From positions 1 through 11,158 of the forward strand of contig CALWMQ010000068.1 in NCBI GenBank assembly GCA_944382025.1: a stretch of DNA of 11,158 bases. Reading direction: 5' to 3'. The notes below the pieces were generated by a model. The model searched no databases and was not told the DNA's origin. It saw nothing but the letters and a program-made list of their open reading frames with translations. Positions within the stretch are counted from its first letter, which is position 1. Each line of letters starts with the position of its first letter. A program made the position numbers and the translations under genes. Positions 1 to 6,118 of this stretch are shown here, in pieces. This DNA comes from an uncultured Clostridia bacterium (GTDB lineage Bacteria; Bacillota; Clostridia; Oscillospirales; Acutalibacteraceae).

Positions 1-629
1 ACAAGAAAATTCTGGCGCACGATATTGCCCGGACAGAAATATAAAGTGATCAGCCCCTGAAGGGTACTGTCCTCCACAGACGCAAACCCAAACGCGGCGC
101 TGGGATCCGGCAGAATCAAGGGTTGCAAATCCGTAAAAGCGGCCCGCCCCTGCTGGGCAGCCTTCCGGAAGGCCGCCGCCAGATCAGCGGTAGTCTGCCC
201 CTCAGACAGGCAGCTTCGCCAGCGGAGAGCATGGTGGCGGCAGCTGATCCAGGCGTTCAGATTCCAATACCGGCGGAAATGGCTTCGGGATGTGGCGAAT
301 ACGTCCAGCAGATGCCCGTTGCGGTACAGCCGCAGCATCAGATGCTCCCCGGAACAAACCACCCCTACAGCCCGCGCTCCCATTTTCCTGGTCAGGCATC
401 GGCCTAAACCGTCTAAGGCGTCTATGTCCATCCGGTCGGCGCAGTCATCATACACCGCCCATCCGTGAGAAGTAGCGGCAAACCGGACGGTACGCAGGGC
501 ACTCTCCCTCCCGCATCCCACCAGGCCTTGCCGGTCCATGTGGGCGGTAATGGCATAAATCAGCCGCTCCTGCGGCATCTCTATTTTCTGCCCAGGAACC
601 AGTTGAAGGCACGCGTATTCCCGGATCAT
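1..629 (-). CDS. Unrecognised hypothetical protein, N-terminal part (cut by window edge)
   Basis: An uninterrupted minus-strand frame runs from an ATG at 629-627 to the window edge, giving 209 complete residues with no stop. The start is supported by a purine-rich site (GGAAAGGGG) about six bases upstream. The protein starts MIREYACLQLVPGQ and has no signal peptide or membrane segment, so it is probably cytoplasmic. It is cysteine- and aromatic-rich in places (for example WNLNAWISC at 122-130 and LRWRSCLSEG at 135-144). The visible C-terminal part has GFASVED and LITLYFCPGN around residues 181-202. I do not recognise a family or catalytic motif. Protein-like composition, a long open frame and a ribosome binding site make it very likely a real gene. 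It is transcribed away from nrdJ and shares the 630-995 control region with it. Function unknown. Confidence 0.8.
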   Translation of the reverse strand, partial: MIREYACLQLVPGQKIEMPQERLIYAITAHMDRQGLVGCGRESALRTVRFAATSHGWAVYDDCADRMDIDALDGLGRCLTRKMGARAVGVVCSGEHLMLRLYRNGHLLDVFATSRSHFRRYWNLNAWISCRHHALRWRSCLSEGQTTADLAAAFRKAAQQGRAAFTDLQPLILPDPSAAFGFASVEDSTLQGLITLYFCPGNIVRQNFL

Positions 630-669
630 ACCTTTTCCCCTTTCCAAACGGATTTTCCGTAAAAGGCTC

Positions 670-698
670 TTGACAGCCACGCTTACAGGATATACAAT
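670..698 (+). promoter_or_regulatory. Sigma-A type promoter, probably for nrdJ
   Basis: TTGACA (670-675), a 17-base spacer and TACAAT (693-698) form a near-consensus housekeeping promoter pointing toward nrdJ. The predicted start is near 705, which implies a leader of about 290 nt before the nrdJ ATG at 996. No better plus-strand promoter was seen closer to the gene. The -10 box lies inside the first NrdR-type box, as expected for a repressed promoter. Confidence 0.65.
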
Positions 699-738
699 AT
701 CTAGTGTTCCAAAAGATAAACATATGAATATATTGTAA
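692..738. promoter_or_regulatory. Tandem NrdR-box pair controlling nrdJ
   Basis: The 16-mer ATACAATATCTAGTGT (692-707) matches the NrdR consensus ACACAATATATTGTGT at 13 of 16 positions. A second, weaker copy, TATGAATATATTGTAA (723-738), matches 10 of 16 with an intact AATATATTGT core. Their centres are exactly 31 bp apart, the integral-turn spacing known for NrdR box pairs. Box 1 covers the -10 hexamer and box 2 lies just past the predicted start, so binding should repress transcription. NrdR is the established ATP/dATP-sensing repressor of ribonucleotide reductase genes; its own gene is not in this window. Confidence 0.7.
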
Positions 739-845
739 AAAATGGAAAATCCATAAAGAGATTTTTCCATATGGCACCGGTGAGGGAAAATCGGCCAATC
801 CGGAAAAACTCACCCCAAATTCTCTTTTTCCCCGGTACCGGAACT

Positions 846-875
846 ATTATAACACGGGATCTCCCCAGGTTACAA
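846..875 (-). promoter_or_regulatory. Putative minus-strand promoter for the left-edge gene
   Basis: Read on the minus strand, TTGTAA (875-870) is followed after 18 bases by a perfect TATAAT (851-846). Transcription would start near 839 and run through about 210 nt of leader before the ATG at 629. The -35 box lies inside a direct repeat (859-896). The consensus -10 is convincing, the -35 is moderate, and the long leader is a weakness. Confidence 0.45.
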
Positions 876-896
876 CGAATCTCCCCAGTGTTTACA
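859..896. repeat. Direct repeat over the minus-strand -35 region
   Basis: On the plus strand ATCTCCCCAG occurs at 859-868 and again at 879-888, exactly 20 bp apart. Each copy is followed by a similar tail, GTTACA (869-874) and TGTTTACA (889-896). Two near-identical sites about two helical turns apart, overlapping and just upstream of the minus-strand -35 box, look like a tandem operator. The cognate regulator is unknown. Confidence 0.45.
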
Positions 897-995
897 GAGA
901 CTTAAGAAGTGAGGCGGAAACCGTCAGAAACCGACAGATATACTGCCGGAACAGAAACCGCCTGAAAACCAAAAGAGAGAGGACTGGTCTGTCAA

Positions 996-3311
996 ATGGA
1001 AATTAGCCAGAATGCCCGCACGGTGTTGGAACGCCGGTATCTGATCCGGGACGACAAGGGAAACCCTACTGAAACGGTGGAAGAACTCTTCCGCCGGGTA
1101 GCCAGAGCCATTGCTCAGTCGGATAAGGCCTATGACAAAGACGCCGATTTGGCCGCCCTGGAAGAGGAATTTTACGGCATGATGACCCGCTTGGAATTCC
1201 TGCCCAATTCCCCTACCCTGATGAACGCCGGACGCCCTCTGGGCCAGCTGTCCGCCTGCTTTGTACTGCCGGTGGAAGACAGTATGGAGGCCATCTTTGA
1301 AGCCATTAAGCAGGCCGCCCTTATCCATAAATCCGGCGGCGGCACCGGTTTCTCTTTTTCCCGCCTGCGCCCGTCCGGATCCACCGTCAATTCCACCGGC
1401 GGCGTGGCCAGCGGCCCTATCAGCTTTATGCGGGTCTTCAACATGGCTACCGAGGCCGTCAAGCAAGGCGGTACCCGCCGCGGCGCCAATATGGGCATCC
1501 TTCGGGTGGATCACCCGGATATCCTGAATTTCATCAACTGTAAAGCCGATAACGCCGATATCACCAACTTCAATATCTCGGTGGGAATTACCGAAAAATT
1601 TATGGAGGCGGTGGAAAAGGGCGCCATGTATGATCTGGTGGACCCCAGTACCAAACAGGTCACCGGGCAGCTCAACGCCAAGGAAGTGTTTGATAAGATC
1701 GTGTACGCCGCCTGGAGGAACGGGGAACCCGGCATCATCTTCCTGGACCGGCTCAACCGGGACAATGTGGTCCCCCGCCAGGGCGAAATCGAGTCTACCA
1801 ACCCCTGCGGCGAACAGCCGCTGCTGCCCTATGAAAGCTGCAACCTGGGTTCCATCAACCTGGTGAAAATGCTGAAAAAGGACCCGGAGGGGTTCCGCAT
1901 CGATTGGGATAAGCTGGCCTCCACCGTGACAAAAGCCGTCCATTTCCTGGACAACGTGATTGACGCCAACAAATACCCCCTGGAACAGATCGACTTTACT
2001 ACCAAGCAGACCCGTAAAATAGGCCTGGGTATTATGGGCTGGGCCGATATGCTGCTGTATCTGGGAATCCCCTACAACTCCGATGAGGCGGTACAGCTGG
2101 CGGATAAGCTCATGGCCTATATTACCGCTACCGGTCGGGCCGCCAGCCGGGAGCTGGCGAAAGTACGCGGACCCTTCCCCCTGTTCCACGAGAGCATCTT
2201 CAAGGATGGGGAACCCCTGCGCAACGCTACGGTCACCACCATCGCCCCAACCGGTACCTTGTCCATTATCGCCGGGGTTTCTTCCGGCGTGGAACCGGTT
2301 TTCGCTTATGTATACATCCGCAGCATTATGGACCGGACCGAGATGATTGAGGTCAATCCCGTCCTCAAAGAACGCCTGGAAGCCATCGGCCTGTACTCGG
2401 ACGACCTGATGCGCCGTATCTCCCAGGAGGGGACGATTGCCCATATGGAGGAGATCCCTCAGGAGATCCGCCGGGTATTCGTATCAGCCCATGACATCAG
2501 CCCCCTGTACCACACCAAGATGCAGGCGGCGTTCCAGAACCATACGGATAACGCTGTTTCCAAAACGGTGAATTTCCCCCATGACGCTACCCAGGAGGAA
2601 GTCGCTGAGGTGTATACCCTGGCTTATCAACTGGGCTGCAAAGGGGTTACCATCTACCGGGACGGCAGCCGTGAGATCCAGGTGCTGAATCTGGCTAAAA
2701 AAGAGGAAAAGCCTGCCGGGGAAACCGCGGAAACGGCAGCACCGGCTGAAACGCCCGTTCCCCCACGGGGTCCCATTGTCCCTCGCCCCCGCCCCGATGT
2801 CACCATGGGCCTGACCGAAAAGGTGGCTATCGGCTGCGGTAACCTGTATATTACCGTGAATTATGACGAAGAGGGTATTTGCGAGGTATTCACTAATACA
2901 GGCAAAGCGGGCGGCTGCCCCTCCCAGTCAGAAGCTACGGCCCGGCTGGTATCGGTTGCCCTGCGCTCCGGTATGGATGTGAAAACCATTGTGGGCCAGC
3001 TCCGGGGCATCCGTTGTCCCTCCACCATCCGGCAGCAGGGCATGAAATGTACTTCCTGTCCTGACGCTATTGCCCGGGTCATCGAAAAGGTGGTTGCCTC
3101 TAAAGAATTTAAAGCGGTTGCCTCCCATTATGTGTCCGGCAATACGGAACAGGCTGAAAAGCTGGCCGCGGCCGCGCCTAAAAAGGCATCGGATACCCGT
3201 GTCCCCGCGGTTGCCGCCCAGATCCGGACCTGTCCGGAATGCGGCGCTAAGGTGGAACATGAAGGCGGCTGTGTCATGTGCCGAAACTGCGGATATTCCA
3301 AATGCGGATAA
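996..3311 (+). CDS. nrdJ: Class II (adenosylcobalamin-dependent) ribonucleotide reductase, NrdJ
   Basis: This 771-residue protein reduces ribonucleotides to deoxyribonucleotides in the cytoplasm, using adenosylcobalamin to make the thiyl radical and needing no oxygen. The active-site signature NPCGE is at 269-273 (Asn269, thiyl Cys271, Glu273). The redox cysteines appear to be Cys88 in SACFVLP and Cys282 in YESCNLGS. Other family motifs are NSPTLMNAG (71-79), SGGGTGFSFSRLRPSG (113-128) and the phosphate-binding APTGT (417-421). A proline/alanine-rich linker (about 570-600) leads to a TSCPD domain containing CTSCPD (685-690). The C-terminus has CPEC (746-749) and further cysteines at 759, 762, 765 and 770, resembling a zinc ribbon or the cysteine shuttle. 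The N-terminus enters the catalytic region without an evident ATP-cone. The ATG at 996 follows AGAGAGGA by 12 bases, slightly long. Tandem NrdR boxes lie upstream. Confidence 0.97.
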   Translation: MEISQNARTVLERRYLIRDDKGNPTETVEELFRRVARAIAQSDKAYDKDADLAALEEEFYGMMTRLEFLPNSPTLMNAGRPLGQLSACFVLPVEDSMEAIFEAIKQAALIHKSGGGTGFSFSRLRPSGSTVNSTGGVASGPISFMRVFNMATEAVKQGGTRRGANMGILRVDHPDILNFINCKADNADITNFNISVGITEKFMEAVEKGAMYDLVDPSTKQVTGQLNAKEVFDKIVYAAWRNGEPGIIFLDRLNRDNVVPRQGEIESTNPCGEQPLLPYESCNLGSINLVKMLKKDPEGFRIDWDKLASTVTKAVHFLDNVIDANKYPLEQIDFTTKQTRKIGLGIMGWADMLLYLGIPYNSDEAVQLADKLMAYITATGRAASRELAKVRGPFPLFHESIFKDGEPLRNATVTTIAPTGTLSIIAGVSSGVEPVFAYVYIRSIMDRTEMIEVNPVLKERLEAIGLYSDDLMRRISQEGTIAHMEEIPQEIRRVFVSAHDISPLYHTKMQAAFQNHTDNAVSKTVNFPHDATQEEVAEVYTLAYQLGCKGVTIYRDGSREIQVLNLAKKEEKPAGETAETAAPAETPVPPRGPIVPRPRPDVTMGLTEKVAIGCGNLYITVNYDEEGICEVFTNTGKAGGCPSQSEATARLVSVALRSGMDVKTIVGQLRGIRCPSTIRQQGMKCTSCPDAIARVIEKVVASKEFKAVASHYVSGNTEQAEKLAAAAPKKASDTRVPAVAAQIRTCPECGAKVEHEGGCVMCRNCGYSKCG

Positions 3312-3321
3312 CCACTAAATG

Positions 3322-3356
3322 GCCCCCCATGCGGCGTACAACGCCCCATGGGGGGC
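3322..3356 (+). terminator. Long hairpin after nrdJ, no U-tract
   Basis: GCCCCCCATG (3322-3331) pairs perfectly with CATGGGGGGC (3347-3356). After a C-C mismatch an inner GGCGT/ACGCC stem extends it to 15 pairs with an ACA loop. It begins 11 bases after the nrdJ stop. The following bases (TTGGCCG) are not a U-run, so it may block exonucleases or aid termination rather than be a classical intrinsic terminator. Confidence 0.6.
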
Positions 3357-3814
3357 TTGGCCGTGGCTGTCCCGCCGGAACCGGTCAAGCCCCCTTCCGC
3401 ATCCCTTTTCCAGGGGTCCGCCCTCCCAAAAGGGCGCAGCGGCGGCCCCCGGTCCCCCACCGCCTTTTGAAAAAGGCAGCAGGGGCTTTATTGTACAGCA
3501 TTCTCGCTGGTTTGCTCCTTGGGGCCCGGCTGTCGACGGGAGAAGGTACCCCCTTCTCCCGTCAAGGCGTTTTTTCCCTCCTTTTTCTGTCCTTTCCCTT
3601 GCGGGGGGCTGTGGCCCCGCTTGATCTTTCAGGCCGGCCCGGCAGGCGGCATGTTCTCCCCTCTACCACCGGATCACTCCCCATTCCCCCCCTGCCTCTT
3701 CTTTTGCCAGCCGCTGGCCCGTAGGTCTCCCTTACAGCGTGTCCATCCCCTCATTGGCTTGGGCAAACACCCATACACTATCCTTTCGCCTGAAATAGCC
3801 TGGCAACCCATGAC
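3357..3814. other. Hairpin-dense non-coding spacer between nrdJ and the VWA gene
   Basis: No credible gene was found in this stretch. Its open frames are proline-, arginine- and glycine-rich and lack ribosome binding sites. The plus strand is strongly pyrimidine-biased. Hairpins include GCCTTTT/AAAAGGC (3462-3477), a strong stem with a T-run (3535-3575) and GCGGGG/CCCCGC (3601-3620) followed by TTGATCTTT. The composition resembles the multi-hairpin intergenic repeats of gut Clostridia; that comparison is an impression, since copy number cannot be judged from one window. Confidence 0.4.
3535..3575 (+). terminator. Intrinsic terminator-like hairpin with T6
   Basis: GACGGGAGAAGG (3535-3546) pairs perfectly with CCTTCTCCCGTC (3552-3563) around a five-base loop. 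Six T residues follow at 3570-3575, six bases past the stem. The shape fits a rho-independent terminator reading rightward. It lies about 220 nt beyond the nrdJ stop, so it could catch read-through or end an unannotated transcript. Confidence 0.55.
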
Positions 3815-3869
3815 AGCCCCTCTTTTCCCTTGCCCCCGGCATATGGGAAAAGAGGGGCTGTTCTTCTTT
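3815..3869 (+). terminator. Strong 15-bp intrinsic terminator upstream of the VWA gene
   Basis: AGCCCCTCTTTTCCC (3815-3829) pairs without mismatch with GGGAAAAGAGGGGCT (3845-3859) around a 15-base loop. A T-rich tail (GTTCTTCTTT) follows directly. This is the best terminator shape in the spacer for plus-strand transcription. It isolates the VWA gene from upstream transcription, so that gene should have its own promoter between about 3870 and 3960. Confidence 0.7.
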
Positions 3870-3893
3870 CCAATCAGCCGTCCCGCCTAACAT

Positions 3894-3909
3894 GTCCAAT
3901 ATATTGTGT
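3894..3909. promoter_or_regulatory. Lone NrdR-box-like palindrome upstream of the VWA gene
   Basis: GTCCAATATATTGTGT matches the NrdR consensus ACACAATATATTGTGT at 13 of 16 positions, the last 13 in a row. That equals the better nrdJ box and beats the second one. No second box was seen 31-32 bp to either side, and paired boxes are the norm. It may be a true operator or a chance AT-rich palindrome in a promoter. Confidence 0.35.
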
Positions 3910-3981
3910 CCAGCATGGCTGTCACAGCATAGGATAAGGCAGGGACAATCCTCCCCAGGCAAAAAATTAGGAGGCAACGCT

Positions 3982-5367
3982 ATGGGTGTTACAAGCTCAA
4001 ATAAGGGAATCAATGTGGACCGTATCGATTGTAACGGGACGCTGAAGGTAACCCTTGCCCTTTCAGCCTCGCCGGATATTTCCTCCAATCCTACCGATAT
4101 CGTTTTGGTGTTGGACCGTTCCGGCAGTATGGCTGGCAGCCCCCTTGCCAATATGAAGGCTGGGGCAAAAACTTTTATTGATATCATTGACCAGTCTACC
4201 GATGATTCCCAGGACGGGAACATTGGTTCCGGCAGCCGCATCGGAATCGTGAGCTTTTCCGATACCGCTACGGCAAACGCACAATTGATTACCTCGGTAG
4301 CCACGCTGAGAAGCGCTGTGGACAGCCTGACCGCAGGCGGAGCTACCAATCACGCGGCCGCGTTTGCGAAGGCTACCGAACTGTTTGATCCGCTGTCCGC
4401 CAACGCAAAAGTGATCGTTATGTTTACCGATGGCAAAACCACCGCCGGCCCGCCACCCGCTCCGATTGCCGCGGCTGCTCGGGCAGCCGGCGTCATTATT
4501 TACTGTATTGGCTTAATCGGATCAGACGGAATCGATGTCAGCGTGCTGAATGACTGGGCTACCGATCCAGACGCTTCCCATGTGGCCGCCACCCCGGATG
4601 ACGCTGACTTGGAAGAACTGTTCAAGGACTTAGCCGCCAACATTTCCAAAACAGGCGCTACCAACATTGTGATCGATGAAGTCATCAGCCCTGATTTCAC
4701 CATTACCAGTGTGTCCCCACCCACCAAAGGAACCGCTATGATGATGGATTCCAACACCATCCAGTGGAAAATCCAGGAACTGGGTGTCTCCGCTAATGAG
4801 GGCGCCTCTTTAGAGTTCGATATTCAGCATATCGCTCAGAGCTCCGGCGAAAAGCTGGTGAACCAGTCCATCACCTATTCCGATACGGAAGGGAACGTGG
4901 TTGTTTTCCCGGATCCTTCCGTAACCGTAGAATGCGGTATTGTCGTGACGCCGGAACCTTGCCCTATTCCCGTGGATCTAACCATTGACGGATGCCAGGA
5001 TTCTGCTGTCATAGACGCGGGGGACACATACCTGCAGTCTTTAGGACGGATTCTCCAGCTGGATGTTACGGTCAAAAATGTCTGCCCCGGCAAACGTGTC
5101 GCTTTAGGGATTATCCTGACCGAGGTGGATCCCAACGGCATGGAATATCAGCGGGGCATGAAAGCCATTACCATTCCGGCCCACAGCTTTCCAAGCTGCC
5201 GGGATGTATTGGTGAAATGCGTCAAGTTTGTGCTCCCGGAAGATCTGGATGTATCCGGAGGAAACCCGGATGCCATGTGTAACGCCAGAAATTTTAAAGC
5301 GCGCTTTATTGCCCATACAATTGATACCGATTATCGATGCTGTGATTCGGTCATTACCCTCCGATAA
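3982..5367 (+). CDS. VWA-domain protein with cysteine-rich C-terminal half
   Basis: The start at 3982 has AGGAGG (3969-3974) seven bases upstream. An in-frame ATG at 3892 has no ribosome binding site and its 30 extra codons look non-coding, so I take the 461-residue form. There is no signal peptide or transmembrane segment. A von Willebrand factor A domain spans about 37-222. Its metal site is intact: DRSGS (45-49), Thr122 in GGATNH and Asp150 in MFTDG. Such domains bind a divalent metal and mediate protein-protein contacts. A beta-rich segment (about 225-315) resembles the domains that follow VWA in surface or assembly proteins. The C-terminal part (318-454) carries nine cysteines: 318, 327, 338, 368, 406, 413, 433, 453 and 454. 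Family membership is certain for the VWA part; biological role and partners are unknown. It is apparently monocistronic, with terminators on both sides. Confidence 0.93.
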   Translation: MGVTSSNKGINVDRIDCNGTLKVTLALSASPDISSNPTDIVLVLDRSGSMAGSPLANMKAGAKTFIDIIDQSTDDSQDGNIGSGSRIGIVSFSDTATANAQLITSVATLRSAVDSLTAGGATNHAAAFAKATELFDPLSANAKVIVMFTDGKTTAGPPPAPIAAAARAAGVIIYCIGLIGSDGIDVSVLNDWATDPDASHVAATPDDADLEELFKDLAANISKTGATNIVIDEVISPDFTITSVSPPTKGTAMMMDSNTIQWKIQELGVSANEGASLEFDIQHIAQSSGEKLVNQSITYSDTEGNVVVFPDPSVTVECGIVVTPEPCPIPVDLTIDGCQDSAVIDAGDTYLQSLGRILQLDVTVKNVCPGKRVALGIILTEVDPNGMEYQRGMKAITIPAHSFPSCRDVLVKCVKFVLPEDLDVSGGNPDAMCNARNFKARFIAHTIDTDYRCCDSVITLR

Positions 5368-5376
5368 CCGGCCATA

Positions 5377-5416
5377 CCGGCGGCAAGCCCTTTCCTCCCC
5401 TACGGCTTGCCGCCGG
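5377..5416. terminator. Bidirectional hairpin between convergent genes
   Basis: CCGGCGGCAAGCC (5377-5389) pairs perfectly with GGCTTGCCGCCGG (5404-5416) around a 14-base loop. It fills most of the gap between the convergent VWA and DUF6512-like genes. Neither side has a T-run, so it resembles the hairpin after nrdJ. It probably protects or ends both transcripts. Confidence 0.55.
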
Positions 5417-5424
5417 CGTCCTGG

Positions 5425-5982
5425 CTATGCCCTGGGCATCAGCCCGTAACCGCCGGTCATACCGTCCTGAAACAACGGGATATGGGGCGGCCAATAGGTA
5501 AACAGCATAAACAGAAGGATGACCAGGGCAAAAACCACAAGGATATAGTTGGCCTGGATTCCCCTGCCGTGCCGATAAACATGCAGGCCTAGCAGCTGGC
5601 CCAACGCAACAGCTAGCAGCAGGATCAGGATATCCACCCATAGAAGCTCCACCCCAAAAGCCCCTGTATAAAAATAGTATAATAACGGCATAGCCGCTAA
5701 AGAGACCAGCAGAGCTGTCAGGACACCTGTAAACCACTTGTTTTTGTCAATTTGGTACCGATTTTTCTGAAAAGCATAGTAGAGCAGCCACCAGAGGATC
5801 ATAGGCCAAAGGACCATTTTGGAATGTTCCCATATGCTTTCATTGACAGGCGCCAACAAACCCACAATCGGGGATTCCCAAAGAAGGTTGTACAGGAAAT
5901 GCATGATAGACCCCGCAATAAATAACAGGGGAATCCCCACTACAATCCATCTTTCAGGCCGCCATAACGACTCATGCCGCAT
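5425..5982 (-). CDS. Small polytopic membrane protein, DUF6512-like
   Basis: This 185-residue protein has about five hydrophobic membrane segments, at roughly 12-32, 55-71, 84-104, 113-134 and 144-162. The conserved-looking motif LLAPVNESIWEHSKM (42-56) sits between the first two, and FTYWPPHIPLFQD (161-173) lies near the C-terminus. From memory these match the uncharacterised DUF6512 membrane family; the biochemical role is unknown. The ATG at 5982 has AGGAGG (5995-5990) seven bases upstream. A 32-bp inverted repeat (5994-6025) abuts that site and shares its first two bases. The gene is divergent from the cupin gene and convergent with the VWA gene. Membrane location is clear; the DUF assignment is moderately sure. 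Confidence 0.88.
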   Translation of the reverse strand: MRHESLWRPERWIVVGIPLLFIAGSIMHFLYNLLWESPIVGLLAPVNESIWEHSKMVLWPMILWWLLYYAFQKNRYQIDKNKWFTGVLTALLVSLAAMPLLYYFYTGAFGVELLWVDILILLLAVALGQLLGLHVYRHGRGIQANYILVVFALVILLFMLFTYWPPHIPLFQDGMTGGYGLMPRA

Positions 5983-5993
5983 AATGTTCCCTC

Positions 5994-6025
5994 CTCAGCA
6001 TAGACTGGTCTCAGTATATGCTGAG
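5994..6025. repeat. 32-bp inverted repeat at the DUF6512-like gene's ribosome binding site
   Basis: CTCAGCATA (5994-6002) pairs with TATGCTGAG (6017-6025). After a G/A mismatch, ACTG (6004-6007) pairs with CAGT (6012-6015) around a four-base loop. That gives 13 pairs over 14-nt arms. The sequence can also be read as two adjacent 16-bp operator-like units, CTCAGCATAGACTGGT and CTCAGTATATGCTGAG. It may be an operator in the divergent region, or an mRNA hairpin that touches the AGGAGG site. It also overlaps a minus-strand TATACT (6018-6013). Confidence 0.6.
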
Positions 6026-6080
6026 GTATCAACAGACATCCCCCACATTGATAACCGGCAACAACCGCTTATCTTCCTCA

Positions 6081-6086
6081 TATAAT
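6081..6086 (+). promoter_or_regulatory. Candidate -10 box for the cupin gene
   Basis: TATAAT occurs at 6081-6086, about 33 bases before the cupin ATG. No convincing -35 box lies 16-18 bases upstream; TTGATA at 6048-6053 is too far away. The promoter may depend on an activator, or the match may be chance. Confidence 0.35.
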
Positions 6087-6118
6087 GCTATGAAGTCTTT
6101 TTCAGGAGGTGAGAAAAT

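Larger units (their letters stand above)
705..995 (+). promoter_or_regulatory. Long 5' leader of nrdJ with several hairpins
   Basis: If transcription starts near 705, the leader is about 290 nt. It can fold into several local stems. ATGGAAAA near 742 pairs with a complementary run ending near 771. GGTGAG (779-784) pairs with CTCACC (810-815) around a small inner CGG/CCG stem. CCGACAG (931-937) pairs with CTGCCGG (943-949) with one A-C mismatch, inside GGCGG (913-917) and CCGCC (958-962). GAAACCG occurs three times (917, 927, 954). I could not identify a B12 box or another known riboswitch signature, so it is only a candidate structured leader. Confidence 0.35.

Noticed and set aside
705..995. 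Cobalamin riboswitch upstream of the B12-dependent reductase
   Set aside because: It was expected from the biology, but I could not find a B12-box sequence or the characteristic core. A covariance-model search would settle it.
924..2444. A 506-codon open frame antisense to nrdJ
   Set aside because: It is a shadow of the GC-rich codon pattern of nrdJ, has no recognisable domain, and is rich in Gly/His/Gln as expected of reverse-strand readings of a biased gene.
3928..3936. CATAGGATA as a sigma-K type -10 element for the VWA gene
   Set aside because: The -10 form fits CATAnnnTA, but no matching -35 element is present at the right distance, so the claim of sporulation control is unsupported.
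3892..3981. A 30-codon N-terminal extension of the VWA protein
   Set aside because: The ATG at 3892 has no ribosome binding site, lies inside the NrdR-like palindrome region, and the encoded residues look non-coding. The ATG at 3982 has a perfect AGGAGG.
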